From positions 248,001 through 312,000 of the forward strand of contig NZ_AUHL01000005.1 in assembly GCF_000423165.1 (NCBI RefSeq): DNA of 64,000 nucleotides, in the 5' to 3' direction. The notes beneath the pieces were generated by a model that was given only the letters and a program-made list of their open reading frames with translations, ran no database searches and was not told the origin of the DNA. Below are positions 9,027-19,398 of the stretch, in pieces. How positions within the stretch are numbered: position 1 is the first letter of the stretch; each line of letters begins with the position of its first letter. The DNA is from Pseudidiomarina sediminum DSM 21906. Lineage in GTDB: Bacteria > Pseudomonadota > Gammaproteobacteria > Enterobacterales > Alteromonadaceae. The translations under genes and the position numbers were made by a program.

Positions 9027-9556
9027 TAAAAGTCCGACGGCCAATCCACAACAATGCGTTTGTTTTCTTTGTCGACATCTTGAATGTACTGACTCTGAAT
9101 AAACGGAATCAGACGCTCAGAGCGACCAAATGCATCATTGCTGTTCGCTTTCACCACCATCACATCATTCGATGCTGTGGCCATAATCTGGTCAACGACA
9201 CCCATGTTGTAACCGTCGGTATTCACCACGGTCATGCCCATCAGGTCGCGCCAGTAAAATTCATCCTCTGGCAATTCAGGCAGCTGTTCCGCCGCAATCA
9301 CAATGTCAGCACCCGTAAATAAGTGCGCGGCATCACGATCTTCGACACCAACAAGCTTCGCAATCAATCCTTTGTTATGTCGACGCCATTCCTCGACTTG
9401 GATTTCTTGCACTTGTCCCTGCTTACGAATTTGCCAAGGGTGATAATCAAAAATGGCTTCAACGTCATCAGTATAGCTTTGAATTTTTAGCCAGCCTTTT
9501 ACGCCGTACACTGCCCCAAGTTGGCCAATGACTACGTGTTCAGAAGGTTGATTCAT
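9026..9556 (-). CDS. rimM: Ribosome maturation factor RimM
   Basis: A 176-residue assembly factor for the 30S head that binds S19 and helps process 16S rRNA. The N-terminal RimM domain begins [15 protein letters not shown]; the C-terminal PRC-barrel contains [13 protein letters not shown] and ends in IVVDWPSDF. Length agrees with E. coli RimM (182). It follows rpsP by 25 bases and overlaps trmD by one base. Confidence 0.97.
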   Translation of the reverse strand: MNQPSEHVVIGQLGAVYGVKGWLKIQSYTDDVEAIFDYHPWQIRKQGQVQEIQVEEWRRHNKGLIAKLVGVEDRDAAHLFTGADIVIAAEQLPELPEDEFYWRDLMGMTVVNTDGYNMGVVDQIMATASNDVMVVKANSNDAFGRSERLIPFIQSQYIQDVDKENKRIVVDWPSDF

Positions 9557-9581
9557 AGCTACCTATCTTCGATATCGTTGA

Positions 9582-9830
9582 TTAAGCTGCGCTACGCGCA
9601 TCTTTTAAAAGCTTAGCTACGCGCTCAGATACTGTTGCGCCGTGACCAACCCAGTGATCAACACGCTCAAGATCTACACGTAATTTCTCTTCTTGACCAC
9701 GCGCTAGCGGGTTGAAGAAGCCTACATTTTCAATGAAACGACCGTCGCGGGCATTGCGACTGTCGGTCACTACCATTTGGTAGAATGGACGCTTTTTAGC
9801 GCCGCCGCGTTGTAAACGAATGGTTACCAT
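9582..9830 (-). CDS. rpsP: 30S ribosomal protein S16
   Basis: An 82-residue S16, identical in length to E. coli S16, starting [17 protein letters not shown]. It binds 16S rRNA early in 30S assembly. It is the promoter-proximal gene of the rpsP-rimM-trmD-rplS operon. Confidence 0.98.
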   Translation of the reverse strand: MVTIRLQRGGAKKRPFYQMVVTDSRNARDGRFIENVGFFNPLARGQEEKLRVDLERVDHWVGHGATVSERVAKLLKDARSAA

Positions 9831-9902
9831 TACGTTCCTCGATACAGTTTTATAATGTTAAGTAAATAGAAAAATCTCCGACCGGGGTCGAAGAGCCCGG
9901 CA

Positions 9903-9930
9903 ATTCTACCGATTTTTCTTCCGAATGCAA
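9903..9930 (-). promoter_or_regulatory. Sigma70 promoter of the rpsP operon
   Basis: On the minus strand TTGCAT (9925-9930) and TAGAAT (9903-9908) are separated by 16 bases and followed by a GC-rich discriminator (TGCCGGGC), a layout typical of stringently controlled ribosomal promoters. Just downstream, 9882-9900 can form a CCGGG/CCCGG hairpin in the 5' leader. The predicted start near 9896 is about 65 bases before rpsP. Confidence 0.65.
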
Positions 9931-9937
9931 GTATTCT

Positions 9938-11311
9938 CTAGCGCTTAGGGAACATTCCGGGGGGCAATTTGCCGCCCATTCCGCCCATGCTGCGCATCAT
10001 CTTCGCCATGCCGCCGCCTTTCATTTTTTTCATCATCTTCTGCATTTGCATGAATTGCTTCAATAATTTATTGACGTCCTGGATCTGCGTTCCAGAACCA
10101 GCAGCGATACGACGTTTACGTGAACCTTTAATCAAATCAGGGTATTCACGTTCTTTCGGTGTCATGGAACTAATGATAGCTTCCATACGCACCGTCATTT
10201 TGTCATCCAGTTGACCTTTCATTTGCGCAGTCATTTTGCCCATACCAGGCAATTTGTCCATGAGCCCCATCATGCCGCCCATGTCACGCATTTGCGCCAA
10301 CTGTTCACGGAAGTCTTCCAACGAAAACTTCCCTTCTTTCATCACTTTTTTGGCAACACGTTCGGCTTTACTGCGATCAACTTTTTGCTCTAGTTCATCA
10401 ATCAGTGAGAGCACGTCTCCCATTCCCAAAATACGCGATGCAACGCGTTCAGGATGGAAAGGTTCAAGCGCCGTGTTTTTCTCACCAACACCTAAAAACT
10501 TAATTGGCTTACCGGTAATGTGTCGAATCGATAACGCTGCACCACCACGCGCATCACCGTCGGTCTTCGTCAGGATGACACCTGTTAAGGGTAACGCTTC
10601 GTTAAAGGCTTGCGCGGTATTCGCCGCATCTTGACCGGTCATGGCATCCACCACGAACAAGGTTTCAATCGGTGTGATTGCCGCATGGAGCTCTTTGATT
10701 TCCGCCATCATGGCTTCATCTACCGCAGTACGACCGGCGGTATCCACCAACACCACATCAATGAACTTTTTCCGCGCATGGCTGATCGCTGCTTCGGCAA
10801 TCGCCACCGGACGCTGGTCCGTCGATGAAGGGAAAAACTCAACTTCAACTTCCTGCGCGAGCGTTTCCAGCTGTTTAATCGCCGCAGGACGATAAACGTC
10901 AGCAGAAACCACCAAAACTTTTTTCTTTTCACGCTCACGTAAATAACGCGCGAGTTTACCGACACTGGTGGTTTTACCCGCACCTTGTAAACCCGCCATC
11001 AAAATCACAGCCGGCGGTTGCGTGGCCAAGTTTAACGGCACATTGCCTTCACCCATGGCGTGTTCAAGTTCTTGCTGAACAATTTTCAGAAACACTTGGC
11101 CTGGCGTGAGGCTCTTATTCACTTCAGTGCCTACTGCGCGTTCTTTCACCCGTTTAATAAATTCACGGACCACCGGCAGTGCAACGTCGGCTTCAAGCAA
11201 AGCCATACGCACTTCACGCAAGGTGTCTTTGATGTTGTCGTCGGTCAAACGACCTCGACCGGTAATGTTCTTTAACGACTGCGACAGGCGTTCACTTAAA
11301 TTCTCAAACAT
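9938..11311 (-). CDS. ffh: Signal recognition particle protein Ffh
   Basis: A 457-residue SRP54 GTPase that, with 4.5S RNA, targets nascent membrane proteins to FtsY and SecYEG. N domain to about residue 85; G domain with GLQGAGKTTS, DTAGR and TKTDGDARGG; methionine-rich M domain at the C terminus with many Met residues after about 330, ending in a Gly/Met tail. Length matches E. coli Ffh (453). It is divergent from ypjD at 11466, the conserved gammaproteobacterial order. No 4.5S RNA gene was seen nearby. Confidence 0.98.
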   Translation of the reverse strand: MFENLSERLSQSLKNITGRGRLTDDNIKDTLREVRMALLEADVALPVVREFIKRVKERAVGTEVNKSLTPGQVFLKIVQQELEHAMGEGNVPLNLATQPPAVILMAGLQGAGKTTSVGKLARYLREREKKKVLVVSADVYRPAAIKQLETLAQEVEVEFFPSSTDQRPVAIAEAAISHARKKFIDVVLVDTAGRTAVDEAMMAEIKELHAAITPIETLFVVDAMTGQDAANTAQAFNEALPLTGVILTKTDGDARGGAALSIRHITGKPIKFLGVGEKNTALEPFHPERVASRILGMGDVLSLIDELEQKVDRSKAERVAKKVMKEGKFSLEDFREQLAQMRDMGGMMGLMDKLPGMGKMTAQMKGQLDDKMTVRMEAIISSMTPKEREYPDLIKGSRKRRIAAGSGTQIQDVNKLLKQFMQMQKMMKKMKGGGMAKMMRSMGGMGGKLPPGMFPKR

Positions 11312-11465
11312 GGCTTACTGTCCATCTAACTGCTAGCTGACAATGATCTGGCGGCGATTATAGCGTAATTCAAGCAAAGTTTCGCTCCCCTATTGGGTTT
11401 CTTGTGAAGAATGAATATACTCAAAACTTCATTTCGTGCTGTGAAACCCGTTGGATAACAAAACC

Positions 11466-12257
11466 ATGATGGCAAGCCTACTCGCTTTAACGCTGATTCT
11501 CTACTTCGCAAGTGCAGTCTCACTGTGGCGACGCCTTGCACATGACCATGCCCCGAACCGCTTGGCATGGTGGTTAGCACTTGGCGCCATCGTCTGTCAC
11601 GGCGCCCTGCTTGGCGTATACCTTGCTGGTGATGCCTTTGACCATTTGAATGTGGCCAGTAGCTTAAGTAGCGTTGCCTTTTTGCTCGCAGCCTTTTCAT
11701 TGGTGCAAGTCAAACGCAATAGTGGCCTCGTATTACGTCCGGTGATTTATCTTTTTGCCGCGGTAAGCTGCGTCTTGTTAGTGGTAAGTCCTGCCCATTG
11801 GGGTGCCACCATCGCTGGCTCGCACGGCTTAGTCATTCATATTGTGTTGAGTTTGTTGGCCTACGCAGTATTGATGCTTGCCACCTTGTACGCTGTGCAA
11901 CTACTGTACCTAAGCTACCTGCTGAAAAACCATCGTCGCAGCGCGGTCTCAAGTTACCTACCGCCACTGATGATGGTTGAGAGTTACTTTTTCCGCCTTT
12001 TAAGTACGGGCACGGCGCTGCTCTTTATTGCGATTGGCAGTGGCTTTGTGTTTCTTGATGACATGTTCGCCCAAGGTCAGGCTCACAAAACCATTTTGAG
12101 CTCCATTGCTGCGCTTATTTACCTTGCCGTTGTGTTCTTGCATGGCGTTAAGGGCGTGCGCGGACGCGGTTTGGTGATTACCAGTGTCGTCGCCAGTGTG
12201 TTACTTAGTCTTGGTTATTTCGGTAGCCGCTTCGTTCGTGATGTTTTATTGAGCTAA
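11466..12257 (+). CDS. ypjD: Inner-membrane CcsA/YpjD-family protein
   Basis: A 263-residue multi-pass membrane protein (about eight hydrophobic segments) of the cytochrome c assembly family CcsA/CcmC, resembling E. coli YpjD (263 residues) in length and in the segment GLVIHIVLSLLAYAVL. Two adjacent ATG codons (11466, 11469) are candidate starts; the TTG at 11451 is less likely. CcsA relatives handle haem, but YpjD's own role is not established. Its place between ffh and the CNNM/CorC transporter is the same as in enterobacteria. Confidence 0.88.
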   Translation: MMASLLALTLILYFASAVSLWRRLAHDHAPNRLAWWLALGAIVCHGALLGVYLAGDAFDHLNVASSLSSVAFLLAAFSLVQVKRNSGLVLRPVIYLFAAVSCVLLVVSPAHWGATIAGSHGLVIHIVLSLLAYAVLMLATLYAVQLLYLSYLLKNHRRSAVSSYLPPLMMVESYFFRLLSTGTALLFIAIGSGFVFLDDMFAQGQAHKTILSSIAALIYLAVVFLHGVKGVRGRGLVITSVVASVLLSLGYFGSRFVRDVLLS

Positions 12258-12351
12258 GACAAAGAAAAACGCCGAATATCGCATGTCAAACTTGACTTGT
12301 TTGACCATCCGATTAAATTAGGCGTTCAAATGTTTAATATAGGTAACCTTC

Positions 12352-13653
12352 TTGGACGAAATAGCCACGTCGACCCTGCTGATAATATTGGGTCTCTTAC
12401 TGTTTCTCTCAGCGTATTTCTCAGGTTCGGAAACCGGCATGATGTCAGTCAACCGATACCGTCTACGCCATCTCGCTCAACAAGACCATACTGGCGCGCA
12501 GCGCGTACAGTATCTGCTTGACCGTCCCGACCGCCTGATTGGTCTGATCCTTATCGGCAACAACTTGGTCAACATTGGCGCCTCCGCCATTGCCACCGTG
12601 CTCTGCATTCGCTGGTTTGGTGACGCGGGTATTGTGGTTGCCACCTTTGGTTTAACCATTATCGTGCTGATTTTCGCTGAGGTAACCCCCAAGACCATCG
12701 CGGCCTTGCATCCTGAGCGGGTTGCCTTTCCTAGCTCCGTGATCCTCAAGCCGTTGCTCGTGATCATGTACCCTTTCGTGGCCAGCGTGAACTTTATCAC
12801 CAATGGCTTCATGCGCTTACTCGGTATCAACCCTAACACCACTATGGGCCAAGATGCGCTAAGCTCGGAAGAACTACGCACAGTGGTCAACGAAGCGCAA
12901 TCAATGATCCCCAGCAGTCACCAAGACATGCTGATCAGTATCCTCGATTTGGAAAAAGTTACCGTCGAAGACGTCATGATTCCACGCTCGGATATTAGCG
13001 GCATTGACGTGCAAGATGACATTAAAAGTATCGTCAAACAGCTCTCTCAAGCACAGTACACTCGTCTGTTGCTCTACCGGGGGGAAATTGATGATGCAAT
13101 TGGTTTCTTACACGCCCGTGATATCATGCAATTGGTCACTAAAGCCAATGGTGACGCTGATAAAGCCGAGCTGATTCGCTCTGCCCGCGAGATTTATTAC
13201 ATTCCAGAAGGCACCACTCTGAACGTGCAGCTGTTGAAGTTCCAGCACAATAAAGAGCGGATTGGCCTGGTGGTCGACGAGTACGGTGATATTCAAGGTC
13301 TGGTAACGCTTGAAGATATTTTGGAAGAAATCGTCGGTGACTTTACCACCAACATTACTCCGGCGCCGAGTGAGTCCGCACTGCCACAGGAAGATGGTTC
13401 CGTGGTGGTTGAAGGAACCGCGAACATTCGTGAACTCAATAAAGAAATGAACTGGGAGCTGCCGACCGACGGTCCAAAAACTGTCAGTGGGCTCATTGTT
13501 GAGTTACTCGGGGATATTCCACAACAACCGTTGTGTATGCGTATCGAAGGTTACGCGTTAGAGATCATTGAAAGCAGCGAAAACATGGTGAAACAGGTTC
13601 GTTTTTTACCGGCCGAGTCACGCCATCAAGAACAACAAAACTTGTTCAACTAA
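12352..13653 (+). CDS. yfjD: CNNM/CorC-family (YfjD-like) transporter with CBS domains
   Basis: A 433-residue protein with an N-terminal CNNM (DUF21) membrane domain of four hydrophobic stretches (about 1-180), a CBS pair (about 200-330, including PRSDISGID and VVDEYGDIQGLVTLEDILEEI) and a C-terminal CorC/HlyC domain (about 345-425). Such proteins are linked to magnesium or cobalt efflux. The start is TTG at 12352, supported by alignment with YfjD (MEHISTTTLI versus M-DEIATSTLLI), since no ATG is available before the first helix. It lies 94 bases after ypjD, in conserved order. Confidence 0.93.
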   Translation: MDEIATSTLLIILGLLLFLSAYFSGSETGMMSVNRYRLRHLAQQDHTGAQRVQYLLDRPDRLIGLILIGNNLVNIGASAIATVLCIRWFGDAGIVVATFGLTIIVLIFAEVTPKTIAALHPERVAFPSSVILKPLLVIMYPFVASVNFITNGFMRLLGINPNTTMGQDALSSEELRTVVNEAQSMIPSSHQDMLISILDLEKVTVEDVMIPRSDISGIDVQDDIKSIVKQLSQAQYTRLLLYRGEIDDAIGFLHARDIMQLVTKANGDADKAELIRSAREIYYIPEGTTLNVQLLKFQHNKERIGLVVDEYGDIQGLVTLEDILEEIVGDFTTNITPAPSESALPQEDGSVVVEGTANIRELNKEMNWELPTDGPKTVSGLIVELLGDIPQQPLCMRIEGYALEIIESSENMVKQVRFLPAESRHQEQQNLFN

Positions 13654-13657
13654 GCGC

Positions 13658-14266
13658 TTACGAGAATAAGCGCCAGAACCAGCCACGCTGCAAGTCATCC
13701 TCACACCGACGTAGTTGCGCGCCATAATTACTGGCGCGCTGCTTCACCCGCTCAGCGACATTCTGCAACCAGGCTTTATTGCGATAGGTGCCACGCTTAT
13801 AGCCGGTCCAGCCTTCATGGTAGTTCAGGTAGAGTGCGTAAGTATCCCATTTGGAGACGCCATTGACACGATGGCTTTTATCAATAAACCAGCCCATAAA
13901 ATCAATCGCATCATCAAAAGAATCGCGTGACGCCCAGCTATTTCCCGACTCCCGCTCGTAGTCGTCCCACGTTGGTGTTTTTGCTTGCGAGTAACCATAA
14001 GCACTGCTGACACGTCCCCAAGGAATAATCCACAGCAGGTAATCGCGTGGTGGCAAGGCGTCATGCTTAAACGAACTCTCTTGATACATGATCGCCATCG
14101 GAATTTGGATAGGTACGCCCCAGCGGTCACGCATGTCCGCCGCCGCGTCGTACCAATCCGGTTTCTCATAGAAGATTTCACATAGATCATCGGGTTGTTT
14201 AGGTGGCGCAGTGGCACAGCCACTCAGCACTACCAAGGCTGCGCCCAAGATCACTCCCCGTTGCAT
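13658..14266 (-). CDS. Lipoprotein with lysozyme-like (SLT) domain
   Basis: A 202-residue lipoprotein with lipobox VLSGC (Cys17). The body has the look of a soluble lytic transglycosylase fold: MAIMYQESSF with candidate catalytic Glu63, then SSAYGYSQAKTPTWDDY and a repeated aromatic pattern around LNYHEGW. It would cleave or bind peptidoglycan from the membrane. It follows gshA by 12 bases and is likely cotranscribed. The catalytic role is inferred from the fold; activity is not certain. Confidence 0.82.
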   Translation of the reverse strand: MQRGVILGAALVVLSGCATAPPKQPDDLCEIFYEKPDWYDAAADMRDRWGVPIQIPMAIMYQESSFKHDALPPRDYLLWIIPWGRVSSAYGYSQAKTPTWDDYERESGNSWASRDSFDDAIDFMGWFIDKSHRVNGVSKWDTYALYLNYHEGWTGYKRGTYRNKAWLQNVAERVKQRASNYGAQLRRCEDDLQRGWFWRLFS

Positions 14267-14278
14267 CCAGTAACCCTC

Positions 14279-15883
14279 TTATCCTTTTGCGACCGGCAAA
14301 TGTGCCTTAGCAAAGTAATCGTCAAGAAAAGCGTCAAACGACGACCCTGCGTCATCTGCTTCACGTTCGGCTTGTTTCGCAATCGAGGTTGCCGTCCATT
14401 GCTCAAACTGCGCTTCGGTAAAATAACGGAGCGGCTGTTGCAGCTGTGCTCGATACTGACGCGCCAGCTCCATGCCTAAGCAACTATTGTCCATGTCCTG
14501 ATCGCGCATCAGCTTCATCATTTGTCCCGAGAAGGTCAACTCTGGATTCAACACCATCGGGTAGTGCTCGCGTACCGTTTGCTGATACGCATCATCGTGC
14601 GCACCATCTAAATAAGCAGCAATCCCTTGGAGGTCGGCAAAAAGCTCTTCTAACCAATCAGAGATTGGCCGTTCATAGCCGTTATCTTGCAAGGTTAAAC
14701 GCGGATTACGACCATCGAGCACGACGCGGTTGAAGTTTTGCTCAGTAATCAATTGCGCGTCCCAGTCCAATTCGGGGCTGTCATTAAACAAGCACCATAA
14801 CAGCAGCAAATCGAGCATACGAATTTGCGCCGCACTAATGCCGACGGGACTAAACGGGTTTACATCCAACGCCCGCACTTCAATGTACTCCACCCCACCA
14901 CGCTCAAGCGCTTGGGTCGGTGTTTCACTGCCCTGTGCAACACGCTTCGGCCGAATCGGCGAGTAGAACTCATTTTCAATCTGCAAAATATTGTCATTCA
15001 ACTGACGATACGTGATTTCACCCGCAGCGTTGGTCTGCTTTACACCAATTTTAGTAAATTGCTGCGACGGCGTGCTGATCGCACGTCGTAAGCGTGCAAT
15101 ATAATCGGTCAATGAATTATAGGTAATACGCAGATCAGCTTGTTCTTTGTTTGTGTAACCAAGGTCGCTCATGCGCAGTGAGGTCGCATATTCACGGTAG
15201 ACCGTGCCTTTGCCCATGCTTTTGAATTCAATTTGGCTGTCTGCGTGCTCTAGAAACGATTTACAAATCGCGGGAGAAGCACCAAATAAATACGGAATCA
15301 CCCAGGCGATGCGTTTGTAATTGCGGATCAGACCGAAATAACGTTGCGAGATATAAGCGGCATCTGGCTGTTGCTGGTCAGCACTGGCTAACACCTCCCA
15401 CATTGCGGCTGGAATAGAGAAGTTGTAATGCACGCCAGCAATGACCTGCATGCCGCCACCATATCTATGGGTCAGCCCCTCACGATAGAGGTTTTTCATG
15501 CGTCCGCTGTGCGAGCTACCATAACGTGCAATCGGGATCTCACTGTCTTTGTCGACAAAGCACGGCATACTCAACGGCCACATTAATTCATCACCAAGGT
15601 AACGATAAGTGTAACTGTGAATATCGGTCAATTGGTCAAGCGTCACCTGAATATCGCTGGCCACTGGCGTAATGAACTCCAGTAACATTTCAGCATAATC
15701 AGTGGTGATATGTGGATGCGTTAACGTACGTCCCAACCCCTCAGGATGGGAGGTTAACGCAAGCTTTCCGGCGGGAGTGATACGTAAACATTCACGTTCA
15801 ATGCCGCGTTGAATTTGCTTGAGCGCTTGTGAGTCGCGACACGACTCAAGGCTTTTTAATGTTTGGCTTAGCGATTCTTGCAA
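14279..15883 (-). CDS. gshA: Glutamate-cysteine ligase, class I
   Basis: A 534-residue enzyme that joins glutamate and cysteine with ATP, the first step of glutathione synthesis. Recognised by GIERECLRI near the N terminus, the metal and substrate segment DYAEMLLEFITP, the GMQVIAGVHYNFS motif and YIEVRALDVNPFSP. E. coli GshA is 518 residues. It heads a probable two-gene unit with the lysozyme-like lipoprotein. gshB is not in the window. Confidence 0.97.
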   Translation of the reverse strand: MQESLSQTLKSLESCRDSQALKQIQRGIERECLRITPAGKLALTSHPEGLGRTLTHPHITTDYAEMLLEFITPVASDIQVTLDQLTDIHSYTYRYLGDELMWPLSMPCFVDKDSEIPIARYGSSHSGRMKNLYREGLTHRYGGGMQVIAGVHYNFSIPAAMWEVLASADQQQPDAAYISQRYFGLIRNYKRIAWVIPYLFGASPAICKSFLEHADSQIEFKSMGKGTVYREYATSLRMSDLGYTNKEQADLRITYNSLTDYIARLRRAISTPSQQFTKIGVKQTNAAGEITYRQLNDNILQIENEFYSPIRPKRVAQGSETPTQALERGGVEYIEVRALDVNPFSPVGISAAQIRMLDLLLLWCLFNDSPELDWDAQLITEQNFNRVVLDGRNPRLTLQDNGYERPISDWLEELFADLQGIAAYLDGAHDDAYQQTVREHYPMVLNPELTFSGQMMKLMRDQDMDNSCLGMELARQYRAQLQQPLRYFTEAQFEQWTATSIAKQAEREADDAGSSFDAFLDDYFAKAHLPVAKG

Positions 15884-16029
15884 AGTGGATCCTGCCCGTC
15901 TACTACATCGGCTTTACATGATGCAAAGCTTACTGGTTATCAAAGGATACGTCCATGATCATGAGATCATTTGGCGAACTGCACAGCTCATGGCATCATG
16001 ACCACTCACAATGCGAGAGAGTCATCTAT

Positions 16030-18075
16030 ATGAGTGCGAATCACCCTAAAAACAACCCTCCTCACGCCGATACCCTTGCTGAATTAGAGCAGGCGATCGC
16101 ATCTGCTAAAGCGGCAGATAAAGCGAAGAGCGAGTTTTTAGCAAATATGAGCCACGAAATTCGTACCCCGATCAATGCCATTTTAGGGATGACACAGCTC
16201 TGTTTAAAAACCGATTTAAATGAAAAACAACGCGGTTACCTGCGTTCGGTCGAGAGCTCATCGAAAATTTTGCTCGGAATTGTGAATGACTTGCTCGACT
16301 TTTCCAAGCTCGAAGCTGACAAACTCACCATTGAATCCATTCCGTTTGATCTTGAGCAGGTCCTGCATAATCTGTCTGATCTCTTTGCCTATCGTGCACA
16401 TGATAAAAATATCGAGTTTGTGATTAATTTGCCGCCGAATCTGCCGACGCGGTTGATCGGTGATCCACTGCGCTTGAACCAGGTTTTGGTGAATTTAGTC
16501 AGCAACGCCATCAAGTTTACTGAGCATGGTGAAGTGGTCGTATCGGTCACTAAACTTGACGAAACCGATAGCCATTTGTACTTGCGTCTGTCGGTCACCG
16601 ACACTGGCATTGGCATGGACGAAGAACAGCGTCATAAGTTGTTTCATGCATTCACCCAAGCCGATAGCTCAACGACGCGAAAATATGGCGGCACCGGCCT
16701 TGGCCTAGCCATCAGTCAACGCATTGTTAAATTGATGAATGAACACGGTATTGGCGTGGTTAGTAGCAAGGGACAGGGCACGACCTTTTTTATTGAATTG
16801 CAGTTGCCATTGCAGTTGCCCAAACAAGAGCGCATCCCCAGTGAAGTGCTCAACGCGCTGCAAAACAAACATGTGATGATTGTTGAAGACAACCTCACCA
16901 CCCGTGAAATGCTGAATGACCAGTTACGCAGTTTACACATTAATGTGAGCAGCTATCGCACCGCCGAAGATGCTCTTGCACATGCACCGTTCAACGCGAT
17001 TGATGTGTGTATTATTGATTGGCAACTGCCCGGCCAATCAGGGCTGGAGTTGTGCCAGCATATTCTTGCTCAAGCACAGGCACCGAAGTGTATTTTGGCC
17101 ACCTGCTATCACGCCACCGATCTGATTGATAGTGCGCGGGCGGTCGGCGTACATGGCCACCTCCCCAAACCCTATACCAGTAACGCCGTGATCCGTGAAT
17201 TGGCACGTGTGTTCGCACTGACGCAAACCAGTAGTGGTAAGCAACTGAATTGCGACATCCATGACCTACAAGGCACCCGCGTGCTACTGGTCGAAGACAA
17301 TGATATCAACCAACATATTGCCAAAGAAATGCTTGAGCACCTTGGCCTGATCGTCAGTGTTGCAGGCAATGGTGAAGAAGCCTTAGAAGCCGTACAACAC
17401 ACCAGTTTTGGGTTGGTACTGATGGACATTCAAATGCCGGTTATGGACGGTTACAGCGCCGCGCAAGCCATTCGCGCCCTCTACGCCTATGAGCAACTAC
17501 CGATTGTGGCGATGACAGCGAACAGTTCTAGTGAAGATATCGAACGCTCGCTTGCCGCCGGTATGCAAGACCACTTGTCCAAACCTATTGACGAAGCACA
17601 ACTCATTGCCGCCATCGAGAAATGGTGCTGTCGTGACCGCTGTACCACCGGCAGCACACCAACATCAACCACTCCTGAGCCCGCTAAGTTTCGCTATCCG
17701 ACGCACCACGACATCGATTTTCAAGGGGCGCTAGAGCGCTTAAATCATAACATTACTTTGTATGTGGACTTGGTTCACCGCCTCTACGACGGGTATCAAG
17801 ACGCCCCTTTAACAGTGCTCGACTTCATCACCAAAGGTCAGCATCAAGAAGCACAGCGTTACTTTCACTCGTTAAAAGGCTCTGCCGCCAACTTGGGATT
17901 ATCTGGCATTGCGCAGCTCGCAGGACGCCTTGAACAAGCGATGAAAACTACCGAACTTGATCAGGTCGCTGACCACATTACACGTTTACGGCCGATGCTG
18001 GAGCAAGCCAAACTGGCTGCCTCGGACTTAAAGCTCTGGGTCGAACGCCAACCTAATTCGCCATTATCGTCGTAG
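16030..18075 (+). CDS. Soluble hybrid histidine kinase with two receivers and HPt
   Basis: A 681-residue kinase without transmembrane or recognisable sensor region. After 30 residues of probable coiled coil comes HisKA with His42 (SHEIRTP), then a HATPase domain (N box [23 protein letters not shown]), a first receiver (Asp330), a second receiver (VEDNDINQ, Asp466) and an HPt domain (His613 in [11 protein letters not shown]). All phosphorelay residues are present. The ATG at 16030 is preferred to 15955, since GAGAGAG lies upstream and the extra 25 residues look non-coding. Input probably comes from a partner protein. No output regulator is adjacent. Confidence 0.9.
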   Translation: MSANHPKNNPPHADTLAELEQAIASAKAADKAKSEFLANMSHEIRTPINAILGMTQLCLKTDLNEKQRGYLRSVESSSKILLGIVNDLLDFSKLEADKLTIESIPFDLEQVLHNLSDLFAYRAHDKNIEFVINLPPNLPTRLIGDPLRLNQVLVNLVSNAIKFTEHGEVVVSVTKLDETDSHLYLRLSVTDTGIGMDEEQRHKLFHAFTQADSSTTRKYGGTGLGLAISQRIVKLMNEHGIGVVSSKGQGTTFFIELQLPLQLPKQERIPSEVLNALQNKHVMIVEDNLTTREMLNDQLRSLHINVSSYRTAEDALAHAPFNAIDVCIIDWQLPGQSGLELCQHILAQAQAPKCILATCYHATDLIDSARAVGVHGHLPKPYTSNAVIRELARVFALTQTSSGKQLNCDIHDLQGTRVLLVEDNDINQHIAKEMLEHLGLIVSVAGNGEEALEAVQHTSFGLVLMDIQMPVMDGYSAAQAIRALYAYEQLPIVAMTANSSSEDIERSLAAGMQDHLSKPIDEAQLIAAIEKWCCRDRCTTGSTPTSTTPEPAKFRYPTHHDIDFQGALERLNHNITLYVDLVHRLYDGYQDAPLTVLDFITKGQHQEAQRYFHSLKGSAANLGLSGIAQLAGRLEQAMKTTELDQVADHITRLRPMLEQAKLAASDLKLWVERQPNSPLSS

Positions 18076-18085
18076 GGAACTGACT

Positions 18086-18265
18086 ATGATTCGTTTTTTA
18101 TTTTTAATTCCGTTGCTACTTGGTTTGCTGTGGTGGGTCTATCTCATGACCAACGGCTGGACGCTGAAACAAGGACGTAAAGGCTTTCTCTACATCCTTA
18201 TTTTCAGTGTGGTAATTGCGGTGTTTTACGGAGTCTTACTCTGGCTGACCGGACGACAATTTTAG
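18086..18265 (+). CDS. Small two-helix membrane protein (59 residues)
   Basis: An uninterrupted frame starting ATG at 18086, ten bases after the hybrid kinase stop, with GGGA upstream. The product begins [17 protein letters not shown] and has two hydrophobic helices (about 2-21 and 35-54) separated by a short basic loop (KQGRKG). Its stop codon overlaps that of oadB on the other strand by four bases. Codon use looks like its neighbours. No function is recognised; close linkage suggests transcription with the kinase. Confidence 0.7.
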   Translation: MIRFLFLIPLLLGLLWWVYLMTNGWTLKQGRKGFLYILIFSVVIAVFYGVLLWLTGRQF

Positions 18266-19392
18266 CCCACTAACGCCAACAGAATACCGGCAGCGACCGC
18301 GGACCCAAGCACACCCGCCACATTGGGTCCCATCGCATGCATCAGCAGGTAATTGTTCGGATTCGCCTCTAAGCCAACCTTATTCACCACCCGCGCAGCC
18401 ATCGGCACCGCAGACACGCCCGCAGCGCCAATCAACGGGTTAATCGGCGTTTTACTATAACGCGCAAGCACCTTAGCCATTAACACCCCTGATGCAGTAC
18501 CAATTGCAAAAGCTACCGCGCCAAGCGCCAAAATACCGAGTGTCTGTACACTTAAGAACTCTCCCGCTGAAAGCTTAGAGCCGACCGCCAACCCAAGGAA
18601 AATAGTGACAATGTTAATCAACTCATTTTGCGCGGTGTGGCTGAGTCGATCCACCACACCGGCTTCACGCATCAAGTTCCCTAAGCAGAACATCCCCACT
18701 AAAGGCGCTGCTGCCGGTAACAGCAACGCAGTTAGCAATAACACTAAAAGCGGAAATAAAATTTTCTCCCGTTTCCCGACTGGCCGCAGTTGCTCCATTT
18801 TCACCGCCCGTTCGGCTGGGGTTGTCAGCAACTTCATGATGGGGGGCTGAATAATCGGCACTAACGCCATATAGGAATAGGCTGCAACGGCAATCGCACC
18901 AAGCAGATCGGGACTCAGCTTAGAGGCCAGAAAAATAGCCGTGGGACCATCCGCGCCACCAATAATGGCAATCGCAGCAGCATCCTGCAGCGAAAATTCA
19001 AAGCCCGGTAACGCATTCAGCGCAATGGCACCAAACAAGGTGGCAAAAATGCCAAACTGAGCAGCAGCGCCGAGCAATAAGGTACGGGGGTTTGCCAACA
19101 AGGGGCCAAAGTCGGTCATCGCCCCAACCCCCATAAAGATCAGCAGTGGAAATACTGCGGTGTCGATCCCTACTTGATAGATGTAATAAAGAATACCATT
19201 GGGCTCAGCGAGGCCAGCTAATGGGATATTGGCAAGAATAGCGCCAAACCCTATAGGTAACAGTAACAGCGGCTCAAATTTCTTTTTAATGGCCAAATAC
19301 AGCAGTACCAAACCAACTGCCATCATCACAGCTTGTTGCCATGTAAACGCTGATAGTGCGGTACTTTGCCAGAGGGTTACCCAACGTTCCAT
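18262..19392 (-). CDS. oadB: Oxaloacetate decarboxylase, sodium-pump beta subunit
   Basis: A 376-residue integral membrane protein that decarboxylates carboxybiotin and exports sodium ions. The family signature [10 protein letters not shown], with the conserved aspartate, and [14 protein letters not shown] are present, along with about nine to eleven hydrophobic segments. Length equals that usual for OadB/GcdB subunits. It follows oadA by six bases in the order oadG-oadA-oadB. Related methylmalonyl-CoA or glutaconyl-CoA pumps share this subunit; the oadA neighbour settles the call. Confidence 0.95.
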   Translation of the reverse strand: MERWVTLWQSTALSAFTWQQAVMMAVGLVLLYLAIKKKFEPLLLLPIGFGAILANIPLAGLAEPNGILYYIYQVGIDTAVFPLLIFMGVGAMTDFGPLLANPRTLLLGAAAQFGIFATLFGAIALNALPGFEFSLQDAAAIAIIGGADGPTAIFLASKLSPDLLGAIAVAAYSYMALVPIIQPPIMKLLTTPAERAVKMEQLRPVGKREKILFPLLVLLLTALLLPAAAPLVGMFCLGNLMREAGVVDRLSHTAQNELINIVTIFLGLAVGSKLSAGEFLSVQTLGILALGAVAFAIGTASGVLMAKVLARYSKTPINPLIGAAGVSAVPMAARVVNKVGLEANPNNYLLMHAMGPNVAGVLGSAVAAGILLALVG

Positions 19393-19398
19393 AGTCGA

